From Miltoncostaea sp963823515 (GTDB lineage Bacteria > Actinomycetota > Thermoleophilia > Miltoncostaeales > Miltoncostaeaceae): 64,000 bases of DNA. Positions 1 through 8,331 of the stretch are shown here, in pieces. The translations under genes were made by a program, and so were the position numbers. A model generated the notes under the pieces. That model searched no databases. It was given only the letters and a program-made list of their open reading frames with translations, and had not been told where the DNA came from. The stretch is taken from contig CAWGMB010000001.1 of NCBI GenBank assembly GCA_963823515.1, forward strand, positions 62,001 to 126,000, in the 5' to 3' direction. Position 1 is the first letter of the stretch. Each line of letters starts with the position of its first letter.

Positions 1-1554
1 GTGAGCGCCGCCCTGCGGGCGCCGGTGTGGATCCCGATCGCCTCGATGACGGTCGGCTACATCTTCATCACCATCCACTACGCGCACTCGCTGGTGCTCG
101 GCACCCAGAGAGTGATCGCGGGTGGGCCGCGCGCGTACCGGACCGTCGGCGTCGGGATCGTCGGCGGACTCGCCCTGGCCATCGTCCTCTGGGCGGTCTC
201 CTACGGTCTGCTTCAGGCCGGGGTGACCCCGCTCATCCCTCTCGGCATCATCTTCGTCGCGCTCACGCTCGCCGGTATGCCAGTGGTCTTCATGCTCTCG
301 TTCGTCGGCATCCTGGGCGCCGCGTCGATCCTCGGCCTCGCGTTCTTCCCCTTCGGCTCGAACGATCCGCTCTTCCCCTTTCGCACCACGCAGACCGCGA
401 TGGGCCTGTCGTCGGGTAGCGAGCTGCTGGTCATCTTCGAGTTCCTGGTCGTGGCCGAGGTGATGAACGCCACCAGCCTCTCGGCCCGCCTGATCCGGGT
501 GGCGGCGGCCTTCGTGGGCCACTTCCGGGGCGGCATGGCCTACGTGTGCCAGCTCACCTCGGCGCTCCTGTCCGGGATCTCCGGCTCGGCCCAGGCCGAT
601 GCCGCCGTCATGACGCCCCTGCTGGTGCCGGCGATGGAGAAGGAGGGCTACCGTCGCGACGTGGCCGCGGCCGTGGTCGCCGGCGCCTCGATCAAGGGCC
701 CCGTCGGCCCCATCTCGGTGATGTACATCGTCTACGGCTTCATCGTCTCGGGTCTCGGCGCCGCGCCGATCGACCGGATGCTCGTCACCGGCATCGTCAT
801 GGTCGGCGGGCTGCTCGTGCTGCAGGGGGCGGTCGTATCGCTGGTCGTGCGCCTCAACGGAATGGCGGCGCCCCACCCGTTTCGGGGATGGGGGGAGATC
901 GGGCGCGCGCTGCTGGCCGGTGCGCCGGTGCTGATGATCCCCGTGATCATCCTGGGCGGCATCCTGAGCGGCTACTTCGTGCCCTTCGAGTCGGCCGCCG
1001 TGGCGGTGGTCGTGACGCTCATCCTCGGCGCCCTCTACCGGGGGATGTCGGCACTCGCGCTCGCCCGGGCCGTGGTGCTGGCGGCGACCGAGACCGGCGT
1101 CGTGATGTTGCTGCTGGGCGACTCGGCGATCCTCGCCAAGCTGCTCTTCCTCGACGGCTTCGGCCAGACGCTTCAGACCTGGATAACGGGGATCACCACG
1201 AACCCCCAGGTCTTCATGCTCATCGTCATCGGCATCCTGCTGCTGGTCGGCATGTTCGTCGAGCCGCTGCCGGCCCTCTTCATCCTGGCGCCGTTCCTCG
1301 CCCCCGTGGCGGTGGGCGTCTACGGCATCGACCCCGTCCAGTTCGCCGTCGTGGTGGTGATGAGCCTGGTGCTCGGCCTGATCCATCCTCCCGTGGGCCT
1401 GGTGCTGTTCCTCGTGTCGAGCATCTCCAAGGTGAAGTTCGAACGCCTCTCGCTGACGCTGGTGCCGTGGCTCGGCATCAGCCTGGTGATGCTGATCATG
1501 GTGGCGCTGCTCCCCGCCGGCGCGATCACCTGGCTGGCCGACTGGTGGCTCTGA
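1..1554 (+). CDS. TRAP transporter permease, DctQ-DctM fusion (5' partial)
   Basis: This is the membrane permease of a tripartite ATP-independent periplasmic transporter, which imports carboxylate-like substrates delivered by an extracytoplasmic binding protein. The first ~45 residues look like the end of a DctQ small subunit (a helix containing GYIFITIHYAHSLVLGTQRV). The rest is a DctM large subunit with the family signature SGSAQADAAVMTPLLVPAME near residues 194-213 and a dozen or so hydrophobic segments. The frame is open to base 1, and a QM fusion normally carries more DctQ sequence. The GTG at base 1 is therefore probably internal and the true start lies outside the window. The substrate cannot be read from the permease. 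The binding protein gene would be expected upstream. Confidence 0.9.
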   Translation: MSAALRAPVWIPIASMTVGYIFITIHYAHSLVLGTQRVIAGGPRAYRTVGVGIVGGLALAIVLWAVSYGLLQAGVTPLIPLGIIFVALTLAGMPVVFMLSFVGILGAASILGLAFFPFGSNDPLFPFRTTQTAMGLSSGSELLVIFEFLVVAEVMNATSLSARLIRVAAAFVGHFRGGMAYVCQLTSALLSGISGSAQADAAVMTPLLVPAMEKEGYRRDVAAAVVAGASIKGPVGPISVMYIVYGFIVSGLGAAPIDRMLVTGIVMVGGLLVLQGAVVSLVVRLNGMAAPHPFRGWGEIGRALLAGAPVLMIPVIILGGILSGYFVPFESAAVAVVVTLILGALYRGMSALALARAVVLAATETGVVMLLLGDSAILAKLLFLDGFGQTLQTWITGITTNPQVFMLIVIGILLLVGMFVEPLPALFILAPFLAPVAVGVYGIDPVQFAVVVVMSLVLGLIHPPVGLVLFLVSSISKVKFERLSLTLVPWLGISLVMLIMVALLPAGAITWLADWWL

Positions 1555-1587
1555 GGGCCGCCGGCCGGTCCCCGGGGTCGGGACGGC

Positions 1588-2670
1588 CTACGGGGCCAGC
1601 GCTCCCGCGGCCGGCCGCCGCTCGGGCGCGAGCGCGAACGCGTCTGCGATCAGCTCGTAGGAGCGTCGCCGGGCGCCGTGGTCGTGAGTGATCGTGACGA
1701 CCAGGATCTCCCGCGCGCCGTAGTCGGCGGCCACGCCCTCGAGACCCGCGCGCACGTCGGCCGGGGTGCCCACCACCATCCGGCGCGAGCGGCGCCGGGG
1801 CCGGGCCGGGTCGTCCCGCGCGCGGCGGCGTGCTTCCTCCTCGGCGAGGAAGGCCGCCGCGGTCTCGACCGGGGGCACCGGGATCAGGTGCCCCCGTCGC
1901 AGGAGCCGCATCGCCATCGTGACGCTCGTGGCGAGCATCTCGGCCTGATCGGTGGTCTCGGCGCAGATCGCCGAGACCGCGGCGATCACCCGGGGCTCGG
2001 GGTGCTCCACCGAGGGGACGTAGTGCTCGCGGTAGTGGGCGGCGTGGGCTGCGCCCTCCGGGTTGATGAAGTCGGCGAAGGCGTAGGGCACCCCGAGCTC
2101 CGCGGCCCAGACGGCGCTCTGCGCCGACGAGCCCAGCAGCCACAGCTCAGGCGACTCGGGCATGCCCGGCAGGGCGGTGAGACGGCGGAAGGGGTGGTCG
2201 TCGGGCATCTCGTCGCGCAGGTACGCGATCAGCTCGGCGAGCTGCTGGGGGAAGTCGTCGGGCGCGCCGGCCTGGCGGTTGCGCTGCAGCGCGTAGGTGG
2301 TGGTGGGGTCGGTTCCCGCGGCGCGGCCGATGCCGAGGTCGATCCGCCCGGGGAAGATGGCCGAAAGGACGCTGAAGCTCTCGGCCACCTTCAGCGGGCT
2401 GTAGTGCGGCAGCATCACGCCGCCGCTGCCCACCCGCAGCGTGGTCGTGGCGGAGGCGATCGCCCCGATCAGGGCCTCGGGGCTCGCGCCGGCCAGGAGG
2501 GGCCCGCCGTGGTGCTCGGCCACCCAGTAGCGGCCGTAGCCGAGGCGCTCGACGTGCCGCGCGAGGTCGATCGAGTTGCGCAGGGCCTGGGCGCCGGTGC
2601 TGCCTTCGGCCACGGGCGACTGGTCGAGCACCCCCAGGCGCAGGCGTCCGGTGGAGGGGTTCGGGCTCAC
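1588..2670 (-). CDS. LLM-class flavin-dependent oxidoreductase (luciferase-like)
   Basis: Predicted cytosolic flavin-dependent monooxygenase with the bacterial luciferase TIM-barrel fold, 360 residues. The N-terminus runs into a luciferase-like strand (LGVLDQSPVAEG), then the WVAEHHGG segment and GSGGVMLPHYSPLKVAE, which are typical of the single-chain MsnO8-like group. The frame stays open further upstream, but the GTG at 2670 is preferred. It opens directly on the conserved strand and has a TACGAT hexamer six bases upstream, so the message may be leaderless. The next gene upstream on the same strand is a flavodoxin-like protein that could supply reduced flavin, with a 46-base gap. The substrate is unknown. 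It converges on the TRAP gene. Confidence 0.88.
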   Translation of the reverse strand: MSPNPSTGRLRLGVLDQSPVAEGSTGAQALRNSIDLARHVERLGYGRYWVAEHHGGPLLAGASPEALIGAIASATTTLRVGSGGVMLPHYSPLKVAESFSVLSAIFPGRIDLGIGRAAGTDPTTTYALQRNRQAGAPDDFPQQLAELIAYLRDEMPDDHPFRRLTALPGMPESPELWLLGSSAQSAVWAAELGVPYAFADFINPEGAAHAAHYREHYVPSVEHPEPRVIAAVSAICAETTDQAEMLATSVTMAMRLLRRGHLIPVPPVETAAAFLAEEEARRRARDDPARPRRRSRRMVVGTPADVRAGLEGVAADYGAREILVVTITHDHGARRRSYELIADAFALAPERRPAAGALAP

Positions 2671-2676
2671 CGCTGC

Positions 2677-2682
2677 ATCGTA
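2677..2682 (-). promoter_or_regulatory. putative -10 element of a leaderless transcript
   Basis: TACGAT lies exactly six bases before the GTG start at 2670. That spacing puts +1 on or next to the start codon, so the mRNA would have no leader. No good -35 hexamer is visible. Confidence 0.4.
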
Positions 2683-2716
2683 GGAGCGGCGAGCGCCCGC
2701 CGCCCGCGGCGGCGGG

Positions 2717-3427
2717 TCAGCGGTACTCCGGGTTGGGGTGGTCGAAGCGCGTGCCGGCGTTCCACTCCGAGACCTGGTTGCCATACGCGGGGATCCCGCC
2801 GGCCGCCTTCAGCATCGAGGCGAGGTGCATCAGGTTCCACGTCATGAAGGTCGTGTTGCGGCGCGTGAACTCGTTCTCGGGACCGCCGCTGCCGGGGTCG
2901 GCGTAGCTCGGCCCGGGCCCGGCCTCGCCGATCCAGCCGCAGTCGGCCTGTGGAGGGATGACGTAGCCCAGGTGCTGGAGCGAGTAGAGGACGTTCATGG
3001 CGACGTGCTTGACCCCGTCCTCGTTGCCGGTGATGACCACCCCGCCGACCCTGCCGTAGTACGCCCACTGGCCCGCGTCGTTCAGTTGTCCCGAGTAGCC
3101 GTAGAGGCGCTCGACGACCCGGGTGCAGACGCTGCTCTTGTCGCCGAGCCAGATGGGCGTGGCCACGATCAGGATGTCGGCGTCCATCACCCGGCGCTGG
3201 ACCCCCGGCCAGTCGTCGCGATCGAAGCCGTGCTCGGTCATGTCGAGGTCCACGCCGGGCGGGATGATGTGGTCGACGGCCCGCACCTCGTCGACCGTCA
3301 CCCCGTGGCGGCGCATGATCGCGATCGCGTTCTGGGCGAGCGCGTCGGTGTTCGAGGGGGCGGGCGACGGCTTGAGGGTGCAGTTGATGACCATCGCGCG
3401 CAGGTGGGAGAAGTCGGTCTCGGCCAC
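2717..3427 (-). CDS. flavodoxin family protein / NAD(P)H-dependent FMN reductase-like
   Basis: A 236-residue cytosolic flavoprotein of the flavodoxin/NADPH-dependent FMN reductase superfamily. It opens with the first beta strand and phosphate-binding loop (MVINCTLKPSPAPSNTDAL, about residues 12-30). It also has the TPIWLGDKSSVCTRVVERL segment, in which such proteins contact the isoalloxazine ring and dimer partner, and the GGVVITGNEDG strand. The GTG start at 3427 is preceded by AAAGGGA at suitable spacing. Its place just upstream of the luciferase-like gene on the same strand suggests, as inference, a reductase-monooxygenase pair. Confidence 0.85.
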   Translation of the reverse strand: MAETDFSHLRAMVINCTLKPSPAPSNTDALAQNAIAIMRRHGVTVDEVRAVDHIIPPGVDLDMTEHGFDRDDWPGVQRRVMDADILIVATPIWLGDKSSVCTRVVERLYGYSGQLNDAGQWAYYGRVGGVVITGNEDGVKHVAMNVLYSLQHLGYVIPPQADCGWIGEAGPGPSYADPGSGGPENEFTRRNTTFMTWNLMHLASMLKAAGGIPAYGNQVSEWNAGTRFDHPNPEYR

Positions 3428-3550
3428 TGAGGGGTCCCTTTCGAAGTGCGGGTCGCGCCTGGCGGCGCACGGAGTTCGGGCGGGCGTCCATCACACGGGA
3501 GCGGCCGTTTCGCGCGCAAGCCGTCCGGCGATGGCGCTGATCGGTCCGTC

Positions 3551-4471
3551 CTATCGACCGTCCAGCCAGCCCTCGCGCCGGGAGACCGTCCGGGCGGCCT
3601 CGAGGGCGACGGGTATGCCACGCGCCGTCGCGCCCGCCGACCACACCATGCTCAGGCCCATCGTCGCGTCGGGATCCTCGATCGGGATGTTGACGACGCC
3701 CTTCCAGGAGACGGTCGCCATCGACACCGGGCCGACGAACAGGTGCTCGGCGTGGCGGCTGAGATGGGCGAGCAGGGGCTCGCGATTGTCCGGGGCGGTC
3801 GCGGGGATCGCGCGGGGCTCGAAGCCGGCCCTGCGGCACAGGCTGACCACCAGATCGCGGAAGCCGGGGGCGAGCCCCTGGGGCACCAGGACAAGCGTGT
3901 GCCCCTCCAGGTCGCGGATGCCGACCACCGAGCGCGCGGCCAGCGGGTGGCGCACGCTGGCGAAGACGGCCAGGGGCTCCCGGCGGATGATCTCGCCGAC
4001 GATCCCCCGGGCCTGGCGGAACTCGCGAACGAGCCCCAGATCGACCTCGCCGGAGCGGATCTGCTCGAGGACCCGCGTGCTCCAGGCCCGGTTGGCGTTC
4101 ACGATCAGCTCGGGCTCGAGCGCGTCGAGCTCGTCGAGGATGAGGGGGAGCGCCTGGTAGCCCACGCTCGCGGTATAGGCGACGCGCAGGGTGCCCGCCG
4201 CGGCGTCGGCCACATGTCGTGCCCGCAACCCGGCCTCTTCGAGGCTCTCCAGTATCCGCCGGGTGTCCTCGAGCATGCTGTGGCCGGCCTCGGTGAGCTC
4301 GACACGGCGGGTCGTGCGGTGCAGCAGATCCACCCCGATGTCGCGCTCCAGCGCGCGGACCTGGGCGCTCAGGGACGGCTGGGACACGTGAAGGTGCGCG
4401 GCGGCGCGCGTGAAGTTGAGCTCGTCGGCCACCGCCACGAAGTACCTCAGGCGCTGAATCGTCGTATCCAT
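3551..4471 (-). CDS. LysR family transcriptional regulator
   Basis: A 306-residue LysR-type regulator. The winged helix-turn-helix is at residues 5-65 (FTRAAAHLHVSQPSLSAQVR), followed by a linker helix and a two-lobed effector domain. It is divergent from an aminotransferase gene with about 100 bp between them, the usual layout when a LysR protein controls its neighbour and itself. A GTG two codons upstream (4477) is possible. The ATG at 4471 is preferred because a TAGTTT hexamer lies exactly six bases upstream, as in other leaderless genes here. The coinducer is unknown. The flavodoxin and luciferase-like genes downstream on the same strand could also be targets. Confidence 0.9.
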   Translation of the reverse strand: MDTTIQRLRYFVAVADELNFTRAAAHLHVSQPSLSAQVRALERDIGVDLLHRTTRRVELTEAGHSMLEDTRRILESLEEAGLRARHVADAAAGTLRVAYTASVGYQALPLILDELDALEPELIVNANRAWSTRVLEQIRSGEVDLGLVREFRQARGIVGEIIRREPLAVFASVRHPLAARSVVGIRDLEGHTLVLVPQGLAPGFRDLVVSLCRRAGFEPRAIPATAPDNREPLLAHLSRHAEHLFVGPVSMATVSWKGVVNIPIEDPDATMGLSMVWSAGATARGIPVALEAARTVSRREGWLDGR

Positions 4472-4477
4472 CGGCAC

Positions 4478-4483
4478 AAACTA
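4478..4483 (-). promoter_or_regulatory. putative -10 element of the LysR gene (leaderless)
   Basis: TAGTTT sits six bases before the ATG at 4471. It lies inside the ~100 bp divergent region shared with the aminotransferase gene at 4576, where a LysR-type binding site would be expected. I could not define a convincing T-N11-A operator. Confidence 0.35.
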
Positions 4484-4575
4484 TCAATCGAGCGGCACAT
4501 CGGTCTTGGACCTTCGGGGTGGTTTCGCACTACCGTTAGGCGTCAGCCCACCATAAACGCACCCGGAGATCTTTG

Positions 4576-5775
4576 ATGGCAACCAGCACCGGCTCAGGCG
4601 CTCCTCCCCTGCGTCTCTCGAGTCGCACCTCCCACTTCGTCCTGCCCAAGCAGTGGGCCTCGATGCGCAAGGCCGAAGCGCTCGAGCGCGACACGGGAAA
4701 GCGCGTCATCCACTTCGAGAAGGGTGACTTCCAGGGTGAGGAGTTCCGCCCCGCGCCCCACATCATGGAGGCGTGCGCCAAGGCCATCACCGACGGCCAC
4801 GTGCGCTACGTGCCGGGCCCCGGTCTTCCGGAGCTGCGCGACGCGATCGCCGAGGAGGCCACCAAGCGCGGGCGCCCGACGGTGCGCGAGGAGGTCCTGG
4901 TCACGATGGGCGCAAAGCACGCGCTCACCCAGTCGCTTCTGACGGTCGTCGACCAGGGCGATGAGGTCATCTTCCCCAACCCCGGCTACCCCCCGGACGA
5001 GTTCTGGATCACCTACGCCGGCGGCTCGGTGATCTACGCGCCCCTGGTCGAGCCCGACTTCCACTTCGACCTGGACTCGCTCGAGAGCCTGATCACGCCC
5101 AAGACCAAGATGATCATCATCAACTCCCCCCAGCGGCCCAACGGCATGACCGTCGGCCAGCTGCCGGAGATCGCGGCCCTGTGCGCCGAGCACAACGTGA
5201 TCGCGCTCACCGACGAGATCTTCAGCCACATGGTCTACTCGGGCGCCGAGCACCGCACGATCGCCGCCGTCCCCGGGATGGCCGACCGCTCGATCCTGGT
5301 CGACACCTTCTCCAAGACCTACATCATGACCGGCTTCCGGATCGGCTGGTGCGTGGCCAACAAGGACCTGATCACCACGATGGACATCTTCCAGCAGAAC
5401 TCGGTCACCAACGTGCCCGCGTTCGTGCAGCTGGCCGCCCTGGCGGCCATCACCGGCCCCCAGGACCACGTGATCGGGATCACCAACAAGCTCCAGGCCA
5501 AGCGCGACAAGACCGTCGCCGCCCTCAACGCCATGCCCGGCGTCGAGTGCCCGACCCCCGACGGCTCCTTCTACGTGTTCCCCGACATCCGCGGCACGGG
5601 CATGACCGCCCAGCAGTTCGCCGACTACATGATCGAGAACCACCAGGTCGGCGTCGTGGCCGGCTCCGCCTTCGGCGACCGCGGCGAGGGCCACATCCGC
5701 CTCACCTACGCCTGCCCCGACGACGTCCTCGAGGAGGGCCTCGACCGGATCAAGAAGGGCCTCGAGGCGCTCTAG
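4576..5775 (+). CDS. PLP-dependent aminotransferase, class I/II
   Basis: A 399-residue fold-type I aminotransferase of the aspartate aminotransferase (AspC) superfamily, cytosolic and PLP-dependent. Landmarks are GPGLPELRDAIAEE (substrate-entry region), NPGYPPDEFWITYAGG, the cofactor segment NSPQRPNGMT, DEIFSHMVYSG, and the Schiff-base lysine K247 in FSKTYIMTGFRIGW. The start ATG at 4576 follows GGAG with 8 bases spacing; an in-frame TTG one codon earlier is less likely. It is transcribed away from the LysR gene, so it is the likely regulated target. The family covers aspartate, aromatic and methionine-related transaminases; specificity cannot be assigned. Confidence 0.92.
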   Translation: MATSTGSGAPPLRLSSRTSHFVLPKQWASMRKAEALERDTGKRVIHFEKGDFQGEEFRPAPHIMEACAKAITDGHVRYVPGPGLPELRDAIAEEATKRGRPTVREEVLVTMGAKHALTQSLLTVVDQGDEVIFPNPGYPPDEFWITYAGGSVIYAPLVEPDFHFDLDSLESLITPKTKMIIINSPQRPNGMTVGQLPEIAALCAEHNVIALTDEIFSHMVYSGAEHRTIAAVPGMADRSILVDTFSKTYIMTGFRIGWCVANKDLITTMDIFQQNSVTNVPAFVQLAALAAITGPQDHVIGITNKLQAKRDKTVAALNAMPGVECPTPDGSFYVFPDIRGTGMTAQQFADYMIENHQVGVVAGSAFGDRGEGHIRLTYACPDDVLEEGLDRIKKGLEAL

Positions 5776-5807
5776 GGTCTCTCGCCCCACCCAGCGGTAC
5801 GCGTGCG

Positions 5808-5835
5808 CGAAGGCGGCCCCATCGGGCCGCCTTCG
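5808..5835. terminator. bidirectional hairpin terminator
   Basis: A perfect 12-bp stem (CGAAGGCGGCCC with its complement) and a 4-base loop, followed by a short T-containing run on the plus side. It lies between the convergent aminotransferase and SDR genes and can serve both strands. Confidence 0.7.
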
Positions 5836-5850
5836 TCGTTCCGGGTCCCG

Positions 5851-6549
5851 CTAGGCCTTGCCGTACACCGGGATCGCGGCGCCGGTGACCGCGCTCGCCC
5901 CGGGTGAGCAGAGGAAGGCGATCACCGCGCCGATCTCCTCGGGGCGCACCCACACCGCGGGATCGGCGTCGGGGCTCGCCGCGCGGTTGGCGGGCGTGTC
6001 GATGACGCTCGGCAGCACGGCGTTGACGCAGACGCCCGCCCGCTTCACCTCCTCGGAGGCCGCGCCGACGAGGGCGATGACGGCGGCCTTGGAGGCGGCG
6101 TAGGCGCTCGCGCCGGCGAAGGGGCGAAGGGCCGCACGGGTGCCCACCGCGACCGCCCGCCCGCCTCCGCGCTCGACCATGCCCGGCAGCACGGCCCGCA
6201 GGCCGAGCGCCACGCTCCGCGTGTTGAGGGCGAACTGCCGGTCCCACTGCTCCATGTCCATGCCGGTGATGGGCGCCCCGTCGAGGTAGCCGCCCACCAG
6301 CTGCACCATGGCCCAGACCCCCTGCGGCTCGCAGCCGGCGACCAGCGCGGCCAGCGAATCCTCCGAGGTGACGTCGACCCGCTCCAGCCGGCACCGCCCG
6401 CGCAGGTCGTCCGGGAAGCGCTCGAGCTCGCGCTCGGCGATCCAGGTGACCACGACGTCGTGCCCCGCGTCCGCGAGCGCCCGCACCACGCCGAGCCCGA
6501 GCCCCCCGGTGCCGCCGGTGACGATGGTCGCCCCGGTCCATCCGCCCAT
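5851..6549 (-). CDS. SDR family oxidoreductase
   Basis: A 232-residue short-chain dehydrogenase/reductase with an NAD(P)-binding Rossmann fold. The glycine motif is TGGTGGLG near residues 11-18 and the catalytic pair is in SAYAASKAA (YxxxK). Thirteen residues before the Tyr, where most SDRs have the catalytic Ser, there is a Thr (in VGTRAALRP). This may still work because the hydroxyl is kept. The C-terminus GAAIPVYGKA is the usual SDR ending. The start ATG at 6549 follows GGGAGGG. Upstream, divergent, is a methyltransferase gene. The substrate is unknown. Confidence 0.88.
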   Translation of the reverse strand: MGGWTGATIVTGGTGGLGLGVVRALADAGHDVVVTWIAERELERFPDDLRGRCRLERVDVTSEDSLAALVAGCEPQGVWAMVQLVGGYLDGAPITGMDMEQWDRQFALNTRSVALGLRAVLPGMVERGGGRAVAVGTRAALRPFAGASAYAASKAAVIALVGAASEEVKRAGVCVNAVLPSVIDTPANRAASPDADPAVWVRPEEIGAVIAFLCSPGASAVTGAAIPVYGKA

Positions 6550-6617
6550 GGTCCCTCCCGCTGCCGCCCGCCGAGCGCCCAGCCTCTCAGAAGGTCTCAG
6601 GTCGCGCCCGCGCGGGC

Positions 6618-6623
6618 TACCCT
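6618..6623 (+). promoter_or_regulatory. putative -10 element of a leaderless transcript
   Basis: TACCCT lies seven bases before the ATG at 6631, and the methyltransferase gene has no Shine-Dalgarno. Transcription would start at or beside the start codon. Confidence 0.4.
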
Positions 6624-6630
6624 CGCCCCC

Positions 6631-7509
6631 ATGGGACGCCCCCCCGACTTCGGCGGCTTCTCCGACGTCGACGCGTCCGGCGCGCCGGACGGCTACGCCG
6701 GATACCTCGACGCGGTGCGCGACGTGGGCGCGGTGAGCGAGTGGAAGGAGCGCTCCTTCGCCCTGCTCGAGCCGCGCCCCGGCGCGGTGGTCCTGGACGT
6801 GGGGTGCGGCACCGGCGACGACGTGCGGGCCCTCGCCGCGCGCGTCGCCCCCGGCGGGCGGGCGATCGGCGTCGACGCCAGCGCGGTGATGGTGGAGGAG
6901 GCCCGCCGGCGCGGCGCGGGGCCCGGCGTGGACTTCGTCGCGGGCGACGCCGTCCGCATCGGGCTGCCCGCCGACTCCGTCGACGCCGCCCGGGTCGAGC
7001 GCACCCTGCAGCACCTCGAGCGCCCCGCCGACGCGGTCGCCGAGATGGCGCGCGTGGTGCGTCCCGGCGGTCGCGTGGTGGCGGCCGAGCCGGACTGGCA
7101 GACGCTCGTCGTCGACCCCGGCGATCCGGAGGTGATGCGTGAGATCGCCCGCGCCGCGGCCGGGCGGGTGCGCTCGGGCACCGTCGGCCGGCGCCTGCGG
7201 GGGCTGCTGCTCGCGGCGGGGCTGGAGGACGTGGACGTCGTCGCGAGGGTCCTCGTCGTGGCCGACGCGGCACGCGCCGAGCTTCTGTTCGACATCGACG
7301 GCGCTCTCGCGCTCGCAATCCGGGCCGGCCGCGTGGGCCCCGCCGCCGCGGCCGGCTGGCGCGCCGAGGCGTCTGCGGCGTCGGCGAGCGCCGCGACTCT
7401 CGCGGCCATGACCGCCTTCATGGCCTGGGGGCGCGTGCCGGGCCCCGGGCGCGAAGGCTCCAGCCGGGCTACGCTCGCGAGAGGAAGGGCAACAGAATCC
7501 AGGGGGTGA
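6631..7509 (+). CDS. class I SAM-dependent methyltransferase
   Basis: A 292-residue cytosolic methyltransferase with a Rossmann-like SAM domain. Motif I is VLDVGCGTGDDV near residues 51-62, followed by an acidic loop in GVDASAVMVEEA and the post-I segment DFVAGDAVRIGLPADSVD. The segment RVERTLQHLERPADAVAEMARVV is typical of UbiE/Coq5-like and small-molecule methyltransferases. It is followed after only 3 bases by the Ddn-like gene, so the two are probably co-transcribed. The start is the ATG at 6631, with a possible leaderless promoter. The substrate is unknown. Confidence 0.87.
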   Translation: MGRPPDFGGFSDVDASGAPDGYAGYLDAVRDVGAVSEWKERSFALLEPRPGAVVLDVGCGTGDDVRALAARVAPGGRAIGVDASAVMVEEARRRGAGPGVDFVAGDAVRIGLPADSVDAARVERTLQHLERPADAVAEMARVVRPGGRVVAAEPDWQTLVVDPGDPEVMREIARAAAGRVRSGTVGRRLRGLLLAAGLEDVDVVARVLVVADAARAELLFDIDGALALAIRAGRVGPAAAAGWRAEASAASASAATLAAMTAFMAWGRVPGPGREGSSRATLARGRATESRG

Positions 7510-7512
7510 GCG

Positions 7513-7932
7513 ATGGGCATGGACTGGAACGCGTGGAACAAGGGCATCATCGAGGAGTTCCGCGCCAACGGCGGCAAGGTCGGCGAGGTGTTCGAGGGCA
7601 AGCCGATGGTCGTCATCACGACCACTGGTGCGAAGAGCGGCGCGAAGCGGGAGAACCCGCTGATCCGCCTCGAGGACGGTGGCAAGATGTACATCATCGC
7701 CTCGAAGGGCGGCGCTCCGGACAACCCGGACTGGTACTACAACCTGCTGGCCAACCCGGAGCTCACCGTCGAGACCGGTGTCGAGACCTTCGCGGCCCGC
7801 GCCAAGGTCGTCGAGGACGAGGCCGAGCGCCGTCGCCTGTACGACAAGATGGTCACCGTGATGGACAGCTTCGCGGAGTACGAGAAGAGCACGACCCGGC
7901 GCATCCCGGTCGTCGAGCTCGCGCGCGCCTAG
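7513..7932 (+). CDS. Ddn-like deazaflavin (F420)-dependent nitroreductase family protein
   Basis: A 139-residue protein of the split-beta-barrel Ddn family, which uses reduced coenzyme F420 to reduce quinones or nitro compounds. Family landmarks are FEGKPMVVITTTGAKSG (the loop contacting F420), KREN-PLIR, MYIIASKGGAPDNPDWYYNL and NPELTVE. The start ATG at 7513 follows AGGGGGTGAG. A second ATG two codons later is possible. It sits 3 bases after the methyltransferase stop and is likely translated from the same mRNA. Confidence 0.9.
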   Translation: MGMDWNAWNKGIIEEFRANGGKVGEVFEGKPMVVITTTGAKSGAKRENPLIRLEDGGKMYIIASKGGAPDNPDWYYNLLANPELTVETGVETFAARAKVVEDEAERRRLYDKMVTVMDSFAEYEKSTTRRIPVVELARA

Positions 7933-8331
7933 CGGTTCCTCGCGACGCGGGAGTCGGTGATCCCGAGCGGCCGGGCCGCGGTGCGACGCTGGTGAGCGTC
8001 GCGTCCGGCGGCCCGGCCACGACGACGCCGTGGCCCCCGCCCACCCGCCAGGTGGCGACCCCGCGCTCGGGGTCGAGCCAGACGAATGCCGGAGTCGCGG
8101 AGCGCACGGCGCCGGGCCATCGGCGAGGGCGCCTGCGTCGGGGTGGCGCCGACCGCGAACGCGCGGGCGGCCCACTCGCCGTCGAGCCCGTCTCCGCGAC
8201 CCGGAGGTCACCAGCCCATCAGGACGCCGCCGGGCTGATCGCATCATCGGCCCAGGGGTCTTCCGCTTGGATCGACTAAACGTTTAGGATCGACGCAGCT
8301 CAGGCCTCGCCCCCGGTTCCGAGGAGAAGTC
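7933..8331. other. intergenic region without a convincing gene
   Basis: About 400 bases between the Ddn-like gene and the next plus-strand gene. Frames are open on both strands, but none has a Shine-Dalgarno with recognisable protein. A minus-strand stretch encoding TPAFVWLDPERGVATW looks faintly protein-like and may be a remnant. The only clear element is the palindrome at 8276-8287. Confidence 0.5.
8276..8287. promoter_or_regulatory. palindromic operator candidate
   Basis: CTAAACGTTTAG is a perfect 12-bp palindrome and is AT-rich in very GC-rich surroundings. It is flanked on each side by GATCGA as a direct repeat. It lies 45 bases before the start of the decarboxylase-like gene, where a TetR-type repressor would block transcription. 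No TetR gene is in the window. Confidence 0.45.

Noticed and set aside
1..3. GTG at base 1 as the start of the TRAP gene
   Set aside because: The frame is open to the edge and the protein lacks most of its DctQ part, so the GTG is probably internal.
7853..8107. Minus-strand frame with TPAFVWLDPERGVATW
   Set aside because: It has no ribosome site, overlaps the Ddn gene end, and turns into Arg/Pro/Ala-rich sequence typical of chance frames in GC-rich DNA.
5851..8247. One very long minus-strand reading frame across the SDR and beyond
   Set aside because: Only its last 232 residues are protein-like; the rest is antisense to the methyltransferase and Ddn genes.
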